From Anthocerotibacter panamensis C109 (GTDB lineage: Bacteria > Cyanobacteriota > Cyanobacteriia > Gloeobacterales > Anthocerotibacteraceae), in contig NZ_CP062698.1 of NCBI RefSeq assembly GCF_018389385.1, positions 3,041,501-3,105,500 on the forward strand: a stretch of DNA of 64,000 nucleotides, read 5' to 3'. Position numbers and translations under genes: made by a program. This document shows positions 1 through 8,806 of this stretch, in pieces. The first letter of the stretch is position 1, and each line of letters begins with the position of its first letter. The notes under the pieces were generated by a model, which had not been told where the DNA came from, ran no database searches, and worked only from the letters and a program-made list of their open reading frames with translations.

Positions 1-1
1 T

Positions 2-127
2 GGGTTTAAGTTCATCGGGTCGCAGCACCCGGAAATCCCGTCGCGTTTCTGCAATCTGCAACCCTGGCTGGATCGAGTTGGTCAACGGCCTACAGTTATT
101 GCAGGCATGAGCATTCCAAACGTTTAA
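2..127 (+). CDS. 3' end of an unidentified protein (partial)
   Basis: An open frame enters from the left edge and stops at TAA 125-127, giving 41 C-terminal residues that end in IAGMSIPNV. It lies 14 bp upstream of the flavoprotein gene on the same strand, and the next gene's ribosome binding site overlaps its stop codon, so the two are probably cotranscribed. The fragment is too short to recognise a family. It could be a chance open frame, but its tight junction with the next gene supports a real gene end. Confidence 0.5.
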   Translation, partial: GFKFIGSQHPEIPSRFCNLQPWLDRVGQRPTVIAGMSIPNV

Positions 128-141
128 GGAGACCAACCCCG

Positions 142-720
142 ATGGCGACTATCCCCAAAATCCTGGCTTTTGCCGGGAGCACCCGTGTCGATTCCTACAA
201 CAAAAAGCTCGTCAAGATTGCGGCGGCGGGTGCCGCTACTGCCGGGGCTGAAGTGACTTATATAGATTTGCGCGACCTACCCATGCCCTTATTTGATGAG
301 GACGTGGAGGCCAAAGAAGGGATGCACCCCAATGCACTGACGTTTAAGAACTTGCTGATGGAGCACCAAGGGCTGCTGATTGCTTCGCCAGAGTACAACA
401 GTTCGATCACCGCTGTCCTCAAGAATGCCCTTGACTGGGCTTCGCGTCCCGCACTGGGAGAGCCTCCGCTGGCGGCTTTTTCGGGCAAGGTTGCGGCGAT
501 CATGAGTACTTCTCCAGGAGCCCTTGGCGGTTTGCGGGGTCTGGTCCATCTGCGCGCGATCTTAAGCAATATTGGGGTCTTGGTGCTACCGGGTCAGGTG
601 GCAGTCCCCAAAGCCTACGAGATGTTTAAGGACGATGGGACGCTCAAAGATGCTAAAAAGCAGCAGTCCATCGAAAAACTCGCAGAAAGTGTCGCTACGA
701 TCCTGCTCAAGCTGTCCTGA
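142..720 (+). CDS. NADPH-dependent FMN reductase family protein
   Basis: A flavodoxin-fold NAD(P)H:FMN oxidoreductase of 192 residues, the usual length. The N-terminal phosphate-binding loop reads GSTRVDSYNKKL (residues 12-23), and the SPEYNSSITAVLKNALDW stretch (about residues 81-98) is the signature of the NADPH-dependent FMN reductase/azoreductase-like family. It is cytosolic, with no signal or membrane segment, and should reduce FMN or quinones with NAD(P)H. AAGGAGA lies about 10 bases before the ATG and settles the start. The physiological substrate cannot be read from the sequence. Confidence 0.9.
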   Translation: MATIPKILAFAGSTRVDSYNKKLVKIAAAGAATAGAEVTYIDLRDLPMPLFDEDVEAKEGMHPNALTFKNLLMEHQGLLIASPEYNSSITAVLKNALDWASRPALGEPPLAAFSGKVAAIMSTSPGALGGLRGLVHLRAILSNIGVLVLPGQVAVPKAYEMFKDDGTLKDAKKQQSIEKLAESVATILLKLS

Positions 721-848
721 GCCTGTGCTTAAGACCCTCCGCGCGCGCTTTGGCTCAGGCTGCTGACCACGGTAGATTCTGGGGTCCTTCCGGGTTACTG
801 AAGCTCGCCAAGTTCCGTTATTCTAAAAGAAAGCAGTTGGAACCGCCT

Positions 849-1823
849 GTGGCCGAGCTTATTCTGCTGGAATTTGAGAAACCGCTGGCCGAACTCGAGA
901 AGAAAATCGACCAAATCCGCGCCCAAGCCAGAAATGAGGGAGTAGACGTCACCGATCAGTTAGTGGAACTGGAGGAGAAGATCACCCATCTCAGGACTAA
1001 CCTCTTCGCCAAACTCACCCCCTTCGAGCGGTTGCAGGTGGCCCGCCATCCCCAACGCCCGAGCGCTCTGGACTACTTTCAGACAGTGGCGGATGAATGG
1101 CTGGAGCTACGTGGGGACCGGGCTTTTGCAGATGACCCGGCGCTGGTCGGGGGGCTTGCCCGTCTGGAAGGCGGCGGCGTGAGCTTCAATGTGGTCGTCA
1201 TGGGCCACCAAAAGGGCCGCGACACCAAGGACAACATCAAGCGCAACTTCGGGATGCCCCAACCCGAGGGCTATCGTAAGGCACTGCGCCTGATGCAGCA
1301 CGCTGACCGTTTCGGGTTGCCGATCTTGACTTTTATCGATACTCCAGGAGCCTATCCGGGGGTCCAGGCTGAGGAACGGGGGCAGGGTGAGGCGCTAGCG
1401 CGCAATATCCGCGAGATGTTTCACCTCAGTGTGCCGGTGGTCTGTACGGTGATTGGGGAGGGCGGCTCGGGGGGGGCGCTGGCTGTCGGGGTCGGCAATC
1501 GGGTGATGATGCTGGAGAATGCGGTCTATTCGGTGATCGCGCCTGAGAGTTGTTCCTCGATCCTCTGGCGCGATACCAAGCACTCCCAGGAAGCAGCCAA
1601 TGCCCTGAAGATCACTGCGCGCGACCTCAAGCGGCTGGGGATCATCGACGAGATTATCCCGGAACCCCTGGGCGGGGCGCACCGTTCGCCGGTCACTATG
1701 GCCCAGACGCTCAAAGCCATGCTCCTTCGCCAACTCAAAGAACTCTCCACCCATGCCCCCGAGGAACTACGCGCCCAGCGCTATGAAAAGTTCCGCAGGA
1801 TGGGGGCTTTTATGGAAGACTAG
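849..1823 (+). CDS. accA: Acetyl-CoA carboxylase carboxyltransferase subunit alpha
   Basis: The alpha subunit of acetyl-CoA carboxyltransferase, which with AccD moves the carboxyl group from biotin-BCCP to acetyl-CoA in the first step of fatty acid synthesis. Diagnostic stretches are LLEFEKPLAELE near the N terminus, MGHQKGRDTKDN, TFIDTPGAYPG and the glycine-rich TVIGEGGSGGALAVGVG. No ATG exists near the expected start. The frame is open upstream to TTG 750, but homologues begin about ten residues before LLEFEK, so GTG 849 (324 residues) or TTG 837 is more likely. upp follows 22 bp downstream. The identity is firm; the start is not. Confidence 0.93.
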   Translation: MAELILLEFEKPLAELEKKIDQIRAQARNEGVDVTDQLVELEEKITHLRTNLFAKLTPFERLQVARHPQRPSALDYFQTVADEWLELRGDRAFADDPALVGGLARLEGGGVSFNVVVMGHQKGRDTKDNIKRNFGMPQPEGYRKALRLMQHADRFGLPILTFIDTPGAYPGVQAEERGQGEALARNIREMFHLSVPVVCTVIGEGGSGGALAVGVGNRVMMLENAVYSVIAPESCSSILWRDTKHSQEAANALKITARDLKRLGIIDEIIPEPLGGAHRSPVTMAQTLKAMLLRQLKELSTHAPEELRAQRYEKFRRMGAFMED

Positions 1824-1845
1824 CCCGGTCACGGGAGGACAACTG

Positions 1846-2496
1846 ATGCAACTGCGGGTCCATGTCCCTGCCCATCCGTTTATCGGACAACTGCTCACAA
1901 TCTGCCGGGACTGCAATACCCCGGCCCCCATTTTTCGCTCGGCGGTGGCTGATCTAGGACGCTGGCTGACCTATGAGTGCTGCCGGGATTGGCTGCCGGT
2001 AGTCGAGACGCAGGTGGAGACACCTTTGGAGGTGGTCGCAGACGCCAAACTCATCGACCATACCCAACCCCTTGCGGTGGTGCCGGTTTTGCGGGCGGGG
2101 TTGGCGCTATTGGAGGGGGCGCTGCCGCTGTTGCCGATGGCGCGGGTCTACCACATCGGGCTCAAGCGCGATGAAGAGACGCTCGTGGCGCACTGCTACC
2201 TCAACAAATTGCCGCAGAAGTTTGAACCGGGGGTCCGGGTATTGGTCTTGGAGCCGATGCTGGCAACGGGAGGGACGCTCTTGCAGGTGCTCAAGGAGCT
2301 TTATCGGCGGGGGGCGGACCCACAGTTGGTCCGGGTCATCTCGGTCCTTGCGGCGGCTCCGGCACTGCAAAAGATCGCGCCGCTGAACCCGGAGTTGGCG
2401 ATTTATTGCGCGATGATTGATGAGTTTTTGGATGATAGAGCATTTATTGTGCCGGGATTGGGGGATGCGGGGGACCGGGCTTTCGGGACGGACTAG
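1846..2496 (+). CDS. upp: Uracil phosphoribosyltransferase
   Basis: A 216-residue type I phosphoribosyltransferase that makes UMP from uracil and PRPP in pyrimidine salvage. The conserved PVLRAGLALLEG segment and the PRPP loop region VLVLEPMLATGGTLLQVL are present; in upp the loop usually reads DPMLATGGS, so the E and T here are mild variants. The uracil-binding end has VPGLGDAGDRAFGT, which is typical. GGGAGGAC lies 6 bases before ATG 1846, which decides against longer upstream starts that would overlap accA. Confidence 0.93.
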   Translation: MQLRVHVPAHPFIGQLLTICRDCNTPAPIFRSAVADLGRWLTYECCRDWLPVVETQVETPLEVVADAKLIDHTQPLAVVPVLRAGLALLEGALPLLPMARVYHIGLKRDEETLVAHCYLNKLPQKFEPGVRVLVLEPMLATGGTLLQVLKELYRRGADPQLVRVISVLAAAPALQKIAPLNPELAIYCAMIDEFLDDRAFIVPGLGDAGDRAFGTD

Positions 2497-3019
2497 GGCT
2501 GTTTGGGTGGCTTCTGTGCACATAGGCTAACTTCAGGGGTACGGCACCCTTGTACCCTCTTCAAGCTGGCACTTTGGGATAATTTAGCCACCAACAAGAT
2601 CAAATGGGGTAGCGGAGTGCCTCAGGTGCTTGAGCGTAGAGGATTTCTGCTGAACCCATCAGGCGCTAGGGCTAGCTTACGGAAACTCACGTAGGAATGA
2701 CCCTGTATTTAGGGTCTGGGTGCTCAAAAACCCTTGCCAAGAACCAGATGAGATCGTACATCTGATTTAGGTTCTTCTGTTAAAGGCTCTTTCTGCCAAA
2801 TGCGAGGTCCCCCGTAATGAGCCCGCACCTACGCTGAATTCCCTCTACTCAGGCTTTGACTTGCTTGCTAGTTGAATCCATATGTCCTACGGCAGGACCG
2901 TAGCGGTTAGTTGCGAGACGACGCCTTTGAGTGCGCTCCAACGTTCCAGACCGGGGGGATGCTGTGTGCTTTGCACATACCGGCATCCCCTCTTTGTTGT
3001 GCACCTTCGGGAGTTATGT
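2497..3019 (+). promoter_or_regulatory. Intergenic region with the probable promoter and leader of the polysaccharide operon
   Basis: This 523-bp stretch has no convincing gene. A 63-codon frame at 2503-2694 has no ribosome binding site and no recognisable protein. An imperfect inverted repeat (AAGAACC 2739-2745 with GGTTCTT 2770-2776) lies in the middle. TTGACT at 2856 with a weak TATGTC at 2881 could be a promoter for the downstream operon. A strong hairpin at 2955-2990 sits inside the presumed leader. The promoter is inferred only. Confidence 0.4.
2955..2990 (+). terminator. Leader hairpin (attenuator-like) before the Wzc-type kinase gene
   Basis: GGGGATGC (2955-2962) pairs with GCATCCCC (2983-2990). 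Inside it TGTGTGC pairs with GCACATA around a TTT loop, giving about 15 base pairs with a 3-nt bulge. It is followed by the T-rich TCTTTGTTGTG and ends 30 bases before the ATG at 3020. The shape and position suit transcription attenuation or ribosome-access control, but the T-run is not continuous. Confidence 0.5.
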
Positions 3020-5191
3020 ATGAGTTTCGAGACGATCCAGCGCTACGGGTCCGCGCTCAGACGCCAGTGGGTCCCGGCGACGACCGTGCTTGGTGCAGTG
3101 CTTGTCTGCACCACTGTCGTCACCTTTGTGCAAACCCCGCTCTATGAAGCTCAGGGCCAACTTTTGCTCAAGCAGTCTGACTCAGCAGCGGCCCTCACCG
3201 GCCTTAATAAGGGGCGGGGGGAGTTGAGCGGGGTAGCGCGCCAAAGTAATCCCCTCGCCACTGAGACGGAGATCCTGCGCTCGGTCCCGCTCGCAAACCA
3301 GGTCATTGCCCGCGTCGGGTTGGTCGATGGACAGGGTAAACCGCTGGACCCGGAAGTCTTTCTCAAGCGACTGACGGTCGAAAACCTGCGCGGGACGGAT
3401 ATTCTGGCGGTTTCCTATCTAGGGCGTGACCCGCGTCAGGCAGAGCGGATCGTGGACACCCTGATGGACCGCTACCGCGAAAATGACGTGGTGAGTAACC
3501 GCGAGGAAGCCGCTACCGCCCGTCGCTTTATTGACCAGCAATTGCCTCGCGTCGAGACCAGTTTGCACAAAGCGGAAGTGGCGCTGCGCGATTACCGGGA
3601 AAAGCATGACATTGTCAACCTCGACGAGGAGGGCAAAGCGGCGGTGGGGATTTTAGCCAACCTGGAGAACCAACTCACGCAGACCCAGGCCAACCTCAAG
3701 GATGCCACCAGCCGCGCCAGCGCCATCAGCCAGAAAGTGGGGATGGATTCTCGGCAAGCTATGGCTTTGACCAGCCTCAACCAGTCTCTGGCGGTCCAGG
3801 AGGTCGTGACCCAACTCCAGCAAGTACAGGCACAACTAGCGACCGACCGCACGCGCTACGGCCCGGTCCACCCAGCGATTCGCAGCTTGGAGGAAAAAGA
3901 AGCCGCCCTTAAGGGCTTGCTCCAAAAGCGGGCGAAACAGGTCATGGCAGCCAGTGGTACGACAAGCAACAAACCCCTATACCAGATGGGTGCCCTCAAG
4001 CAAGAACTGGTGGGGAATCTCGTGCGCACAGAGGTAGAACGGCTGGGCCTCAACAGCCGTATCGCGGCGTTGACTTCGCTACAGGAGCGCTACCGCACCC
4101 GCATCGGGGTCCTACCGCGCCTCGCCCAGGGTCAACAGGAATTGGAGCGCCGCCTCAAAGCTGCCCAGACCACCTACGAACTGCTCTCCCAAAAACTTCA
4201 AGAGATCCGCGTCTCTGAGAACCAAAATATCGGCAATGCCCGTATTGTGGCCCAAGCCCGCGCCGCAGATACTCCAGCCGCTCCTTCCAAGCCGCTCAAT
4301 CTCGCTCTAGGTGGACTCTTGGGAAGCCTTCTAGCCCTGGCCTTGGTCCTGATTCGTGAGGCTCGCGACACTTCGCTCAAGACGGTGCAAGAGGTCAAGG
4401 ACCAGTTCAACTACCTGCTTTTGGGCACCATTCCCTTGATGGAGGCCGACCAGCCCCAGCTGGGGGTCAGTCGGCTGGAGCCGTTGCTGGGCGATGGTCG
4501 TCCGGCTACAGTGGTGGTCGTCCGTGACCGGCCTGATTCACCGGTCAGTGAGACTTTCCGCATCATCCAGACCAATCTGAAAATTTTGAGCCAGGGGCGC
4601 AAGACCTTTGTGGTGAGTAGCTGTGTAGCAGGAGAGGGCAAATCCACAATCTCGGTCAATCTAGCGGTAGCTCTAGCCCAACTCAACCGCCGGGTGCTGC
4701 TGATCGACGCGGACCTGCGCCGTCCTTCTCAGCATGACCTCTGGGACTTGCCCAACCGTGAGGGACTGAGCAATGTCCTGCTCGGGGAAGTTGCTCTTCA
4801 GACCGCCCTGAGGCCGGTTATGGACAACCTGGAAGTGCTCACCTCTGGGATTCCTGTCCCTAACCCGCTCGCGCTCCTTGACTCCGAGACGATGGCGCGA
4901 CTGGTGCAGGATCTGCATGGGACCTACGACTATGTCCTGATTGACACCCCGCCCCTCTTGGAGGCGGCGGATGCCTCGATCTTGGGCCGGATGGGGGATG
5001 GTTTTCTGCTGGTAGTCCGTCCGGGTGTGGTGGACTTTGGGACCGCTGCTTCGGGGCGTGAGCTGTTGGAGCACGCCGGTCAGAACGTCCTGGGTCAGGT
5101 CATCAATGGGGTCATCCCCAGCAACGAACCCAGCCCCTACTATGCTCGGGGCTACTACAGCGGCTACACCGCCCAAAATCCTGTTTCTTGA
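3020..5191 (+). CDS. Wzc-type polysaccharide co-polymerase / BY-kinase
   Basis: A 723-residue inner-membrane fusion of a Wzz chain-length domain and a bacterial tyrosine kinase. The first membrane helix is at about residues 19-38, followed by a long coiled-coil periplasmic part and a second helix (LNLALGGLLGSLLALALVLI, about 420-445). The cytoplasmic kinase has Walker A AGEGKST (about 537-543), Walker A' LLIDADLRRP (about 560) and Walker B VLIDTPPLL (about 639). The C-terminal tail is tyrosine-rich (SPYYARGYYSGY), the usual autophosphorylation cluster. GGGAG at 3009-3013 supports ATG 3020; the frame is open further upstream, but only through the leader hairpin. It heads the polysaccharide operon and should control chain length and export. 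Confidence 0.93.
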   Translation: MSFETIQRYGSALRRQWVPATTVLGAVLVCTTVVTFVQTPLYEAQGQLLLKQSDSAAALTGLNKGRGELSGVARQSNPLATETEILRSVPLANQVIARVGLVDGQGKPLDPEVFLKRLTVENLRGTDILAVSYLGRDPRQAERIVDTLMDRYRENDVVSNREEAATARRFIDQQLPRVETSLHKAEVALRDYREKHDIVNLDEEGKAAVGILANLENQLTQTQANLKDATSRASAISQKVGMDSRQAMALTSLNQSLAVQEVVTQLQQVQAQLATDRTRYGPVHPAIRSLEEKEAALKGLLQKRAKQVMAASGTTSNKPLYQMGALKQELVGNLVRTEVERLGLNSRIAALTSLQERYRTRIGVLPRLAQGQQELERRLKAAQTTYELLSQKLQEIRVSENQNIGNARIVAQARAADTPAAPSKPLNLALGGLLGSLLALALVLIREARDTSLKTVQEVKDQFNYLLLGTIPLMEADQPQLGVSRLEPLLGDGRPATVVVVRDRPDSPVSETFRIIQTNLKILSQGRKTFVVSSCVAGEGKSTISVNLAVALAQLNRRVLLIDADLRRPSQHDLWDLPNREGLSNVLLGEVALQTALRPVMDNLEVLTSGIPVPNPLALLDSETMARLVQDLHGTYDYVLIDTPPLLEAADASILGRMGDGFLLVVRPGVVDFGTAASGRELLEHAGQNVLGQVINGVIPSNEPSPYYARGYYSGYTAQNPVS

Positions 5192-5200
5192 GGGAGGAAC

Positions 5201-6190
5201 ATGCGCGATACACCCCTGGTCTCCATCCTGATCAACAACTACAACTACGGCCACTTCCTGAAGGCGGCCATCGACAGTGCTCTGGACCAAACCTATCCCT
5301 ATACCGAGGTCATCGTCGTCGATGACGGTTCTACCGATAACTCTCGGGCGGTGCTGGAGCGCTATGGTAACCGTATCATCCCGATTTTTAAGGCGAATGG
5401 GGGCCAGGGATCGGCGCTCAACGCGGGTTTTGGACGCAGTCGCGGCAAGCTCATCTGTCTGCTGGATGCCGACGATGTCTTCAGTGCCCAAAAAGTCGCG
5501 CGGGTAGTCGAGACCATGCGGGCCAATCCTGGGAGCGGTTGGTGTTTTCATCGGCTCGCGCGCTGTGACACCCGGACAGGGCTGAGCTTGCCCAGCGATC
5601 CACTCGAGCAGCCCAGCCGCGCCATCGATTTTCGGGCCGATCTGCGGCGAGCGGTGTTGCCCAGTTTTGCTCCGGCGACTTCAGGACTGAGCTTCACCCG
5701 CGAACTCCTCCTTCAGATCTGGCCTATGCCGGAATTGGGGGGAACTTCTGCTGACCGCTTTACCAAGTTTGCCGCGCTGGGTCTGGCGACGGGCTCCTTC
5801 TTGAATGAGAATCTCGCAGAGCAGAAGGTCCACGGCTACAACGCCTACACGCTCCAGGGAACTTCCCGGCAGTGGGTGGCGGCTAAGTCTCTGCTCCATA
5901 CGGCGACTTGGCTTAAGGAGCGCTTTGTGCAGTTTATCCCGATGGCTGATGCTCTCTTTGGGATTGGCCTGGGCCTCTACGAGCGCAATGGCGGCGTAGA
6001 CCCCCAGTATATGCCCCTAGTCGAGCGCTATTTGCAGGATGCTGGCCCCATCCGGGCGCTTGCGATTCAGGGGCGGGCTTTTTATCATGCCCAGGAACTT
6101 TTCGCTCCGCTGCGTGAGGTGCGTCTGGCTCAGTTTCAGGCCCGTGCCCGTCAGGCAAAAGCTCCTTTGGCGGCCTCCAATGCCTCCTAA
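5201..6190 (+). CDS. Glycosyltransferase family 2
   Basis: A GT-A fold family 2 glycosyltransferase of 329 residues. The nucleotide-binding start VSILINNYNYGHFLKAAIDS and the VIVVDDGSTDNS motif are classic, and the metal-binding DXD motif is LLDADDVF at about residue 88. No membrane helix is evident, so it is probably a peripheral cytosolic enzyme that adds one sugar to the lipid-linked repeat unit. GGGAGGAAC directly before the ATG gives a clear start, 9 bp after the kinase gene. Its 3' end overlaps the next glycosyltransferase gene by 11 bp. The sugar specificity cannot be read. Confidence 0.92.
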   Translation: MRDTPLVSILINNYNYGHFLKAAIDSALDQTYPYTEVIVVDDGSTDNSRAVLERYGNRIIPIFKANGGQGSALNAGFGRSRGKLICLLDADDVFSAQKVARVVETMRANPGSGWCFHRLARCDTRTGLSLPSDPLEQPSRAIDFRADLRRAVLPSFAPATSGLSFTRELLLQIWPMPELGGTSADRFTKFAALGLATGSFLNENLAEQKVHGYNAYTLQGTSRQWVAAKSLLHTATWLKERFVQFIPMADALFGIGLGLYERNGGVDPQYMPLVERYLQDAGPIRALAIQGRAFYHAQELFAPLREVRLAQFQARARQAKAPLAASNAS

Positions 6191-7337
6191 TCTCGTCGTC
6201 TTCAGCAGTCTGCTCTTGCCGCCCTCGCAGACCTTTATCCAGGCCCAAGGGGAGCGGCTCACCCGCTTCACCCCTTACTATGTGGGCTCCCGCCAAGTTC
6301 AGGGCTTGGCCTTACCCCCAGAGCGCACGCTGGTCGTCAATCGGGGTGGACCGCTCGGGCTGCTGCAAGAAGTTGGGTTCAAGGCCCTGGGCTGGGCTCC
6401 TGGGCTGGGCTCGCGCCTGCGGCAGATGGAGCCTTGCTTGATCCATGCCCATTTTGGGCTGGGGGGGGCCTTGGCCTTGCCCTTGGCGCAGCGTCTGGGG
6501 GTGCCGTTGGTGGTCACCTACCATGGCGCGGATGCCACCGCTCGCAGTGCCCCGTATTCCTGGAGTCATCACCTCTATCGGCAGCGCCATCAGACCTTGG
6601 TGCGGGAGGCTTGCTTGTTTATTGCCGTGTCCCGTTTTATCTATCGGACGCTGTTGGCGGGGGGATTCCCTACCGAAAAAATCGTGCAACATTACATCGG
6701 CGTGGACACACAGAAATTTTGTCCGGCGGACAGGGCGGCAAGGGTGCCCTACGTGCTGTGCGTCGGCAGGCATACCCCCAAAAAGGGCCTCGACACGCTC
6801 CTCAGAGCGTTTGCCCGCCTTGCTGTGCAGTTCTCAGATATCCACCTTTTTCAGGTCGGGACCGGGGAGCTGACGGCAGTGCTAAAAGCTCTGGCGGCCC
6901 ATTTGGGTATCGCTGAGCGGGTGCATTTTTTGGGTAGCCAACCCCCGCAGGTGGTGCTCCGGCTGATGCAGGGGGCGCGCCTCTTCGCCCTTGCTAGCCA
7001 GCAGGCGGCGGATGGCGACAGTGAGGGCTTGGGCATGGTGTTTCTCGAAGCCTCAGCCTGCGGAATACCGGTCGTGGCGACTTGGCATGGGGGCATCCCC
7101 GAAGCGGTGGTCGCGGGCGAGACGGGGCTGCTGGCACCAGAAGGCGACGATGCAGCGCTAGCTGAACATATCGCCCACCTGCTCAGCGACCGGACCCGTG
7201 CCCAACAAATGGGCGTCCGGGGCCGGGAGTATGTCTGCGAATGTTTCGATTTGCACAAGCAAAGCCAGGTATTGGAGCAGATCTACGCCGGTCTGCCCAC
7301 CTGGAGTCCCTCCAGGAACATCGCTTTGTCCTATTGA
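6180..7337 (+). CDS. Glycosyltransferase family 4 (WcaL-like)
   Basis: A GT-B fold glycosyltransferase of 385 residues. The donor-binding C-terminal half starts at VLCVGRHTPKKGLDTLLRAF and includes FLEASACGIPVVAT and GGIPEAVVAGETGLL, typical of family 4 enzymes of the colanic-acid WcaL type. The N-terminal acceptor half has HAHFGLGGALALPLAQ. ATG 6180 overlaps the preceding gene by 11 bp, pointing to translational coupling; longer in-frame starts would sit inside that gene. It should add a sugar to the polysaccharide repeat unit at the cytoplasmic face. Confidence 0.9.
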   Translation: MPPNLVVFSSLLLPPSQTFIQAQGERLTRFTPYYVGSRQVQGLALPPERTLVVNRGGPLGLLQEVGFKALGWAPGLGSRLRQMEPCLIHAHFGLGGALALPLAQRLGVPLVVTYHGADATARSAPYSWSHHLYRQRHQTLVREACLFIAVSRFIYRTLLAGGFPTEKIVQHYIGVDTQKFCPADRAARVPYVLCVGRHTPKKGLDTLLRAFARLAVQFSDIHLFQVGTGELTAVLKALAAHLGIAERVHFLGSQPPQVVLRLMQGARLFALASQQAADGDSEGLGMVFLEASACGIPVVATWHGGIPEAVVAGETGLLAPEGDDAALAEHIAHLLSDRTRAQQMGVRGREYVCECFDLHKQSQVLEQIYAGLPTWSPSRNIALSY

Positions 7338-7348
7338 ACGAGGACACT

Positions 7349-8806
7349 ATGGTGCAGCTCAAAAAGGTGCAGCTCAAAAACTGGGGGGGGACCCTCGCGG
7401 TCTTTCTCGCAGTGCCTCTGGCGGTGGCTTTCGGGATTGCCCGCAACCCGCTATTGACCACCGGAGCCGGGATTGCCGCCTTTGGAGTGTTGGTGGGTCT
7501 GTTGTTGGCCCATCGACTGCCTCGGATCTTCTTGGGGGTCATCACGCTGTTGCTTACGGGCTACGCTTTTTTGGGCAAAGGCTTTGCCTACTTGGGGGAT
7601 TCGCCCTTTTTTGTGGGGGAGCTTACGCTTCTGGTCGGGAGCTTCACGTTGCTGGTGGCGGGGGGGCTGGGCGTCCTGTTGGAGGGACCACTTGCGCTGT
7701 TGGTGGGGCTGTTTATGCTCTGGGGCGCAACCTGTACTTTTCCCCACTTCGGCACCTATGGCCTGGATACGCTGCGCGATGGCGTGCTCTGGGTCTACGG
7801 GGCCTTTGCCCTGATCGTGGCGGCCCTGCTTTATCGGACGAAGAGCGTTCAGAGTGTCCCTCGGGTCTTCGCCCACCTGTTGCCCTGGTTTTTGGTCTGG
7901 GCACCCGTCGCGGGCTTGCTCTACCGCGCGGGTACGGTGGCCCTCCCGCACCTGCCGGGGAGCCCGGTGCCGCTGTTGGTCTACAAAAGTGGGGACACCG
8001 CAGTCCATCTGGCTGGAGCGGCAGTCTTTATCCTGCTCGGTCTCCAGAAGCGCTGGCCCTGGCGATGGGAGTGGTTGACTTGGGTCTTCTGGTTTGCGGG
8101 GTTTGCAATCGCAGGGGTGGGGCGAGCGGCGGCAGTCTCGGTCCTGGCAGGGCTGGGGGTACTTTTGGTCCTGCGCCCCAAGAGCCCCTGGCCGAAATTT
8201 TTGGGCGTGGGGGCGGCCATGGCGACCCTGGCGCTGCTATGTAACTTCCAGATCGGGCTCAATGGGAGCCGCGCTGTATCGGTCGAGCAATATGTTCAAA
8301 ACTTCCAGAGTCTAGTCGATCCGTCCGATGAAAAACTAGCAGGCTCCAAAGAGTGGCGACAGGAATGGTGGCAAGACATCGTTCACTATACCTTTGAGGG
8401 GCGCTACTTCTGGACCGGCAAGGGCTTTGGGATCAACCTCGCCGACGCGGATGGCTATCAAGTAGAGAACGACGGTTCGCTGAGACATCCGCACAACGGC
8501 CACATGAATATCCTTGCGCGTAGCGGGGTGCCTGGACTGGCTCTATGGTTACTGCTCCAGGTGACTTTTGGCGGGAGCCTCCTGTTAGCCTACTTCCGGT
8601 CGCGCCACGCAGGTCAAGAGGACTGGGCCAAACTCAACCTCTGGGTCCTAGCCTACTGGACCGCCTTTATGGTCAATGCCAGCTTCGATGTCTATCTCGA
8701 AGGCCCACAAGGGGGAATCTGGTTCTGGAGCCTCATGGGGTTTGGCATCGCACTCTTGCTGGCCCAACCAAACCAACCTGCCCGCGCGCGCCGGGGCCGC
8801 CCATGA
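7349..8806 (+). CDS. O-antigen ligase / Wzy-type polymerase family membrane protein
   Basis: A 485-residue polytopic membrane protein with about ten or more hydrophobic segments and a large loop after residue 310. The stretch LRHPHNGHMNILARSGVPG, with its HNxH-type element in that loop, is the hallmark of the Wzy_C/O-antigen ligase family. In a Wzc-dependent cluster it most likely polymerises repeat units on the periplasmic face. GAGGA lies 5 bases before ATG 7349; earlier in-frame codons overlap the preceding GT4 gene. Its stop overlaps the next ATG in an ATGA arrangement. Confidence 0.85.
   Translation: MVQLKKVQLKNWGGTLAVFLAVPLAVAFGIARNPLLTTGAGIAAFGVLVGLLLAHRLPRIFLGVITLLLTGYAFLGKGFAYLGDSPFFVGELTLLVGSFTLLVAGGLGVLLEGPLALLVGLFMLWGATCTFPHFGTYGLDTLRDGVLWVYGAFALIVAALLYRTKSVQSVPRVFAHLLPWFLVWAPVAGLLYRAGTVALPHLPGSPVPLLVYKSGDTAVHLAGAAVFILLGLQKRWPWRWEWLTWVFWFAGFAIAGVGRAAAVSVLAGLGVLLVLRPKSPWPKFLGVGAAMATLALLCNFQIGLNGSRAVSVEQYVQNFQSLVDPSDEKLAGSKEWRQEWWQDIVHYTFEGRYFWTGKGFGINLADADGYQVENDGSLRHPHNGHMNILARSGVPGLALWLLLQVTFGGSLLLAYFRSRHAGQEDWAKLNLWVLAYWTAFMVNASFDVYLEGPQGGIWFWSLMGFGIALLLAQPNQPARARRGRP

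Noticed and set aside
2503-2694. 63-codon frame after upp
   Set aside because: No ribosome binding site, no recognisable sequence and it covers part of a leader-like region.
2882-3019. N-terminal extension of the Wzc-type protein
   Set aside because: The extra 46 residues are Cys-rich and translate the leader hairpin; the Shine-Dalgarno at 3009-3013 favours ATG 3020.
4673-5551. 292-codon minus-strand frame
   Set aside because: It lies opposite the well-supported kinase and GT2 genes and arises from GC-rich codon bias.
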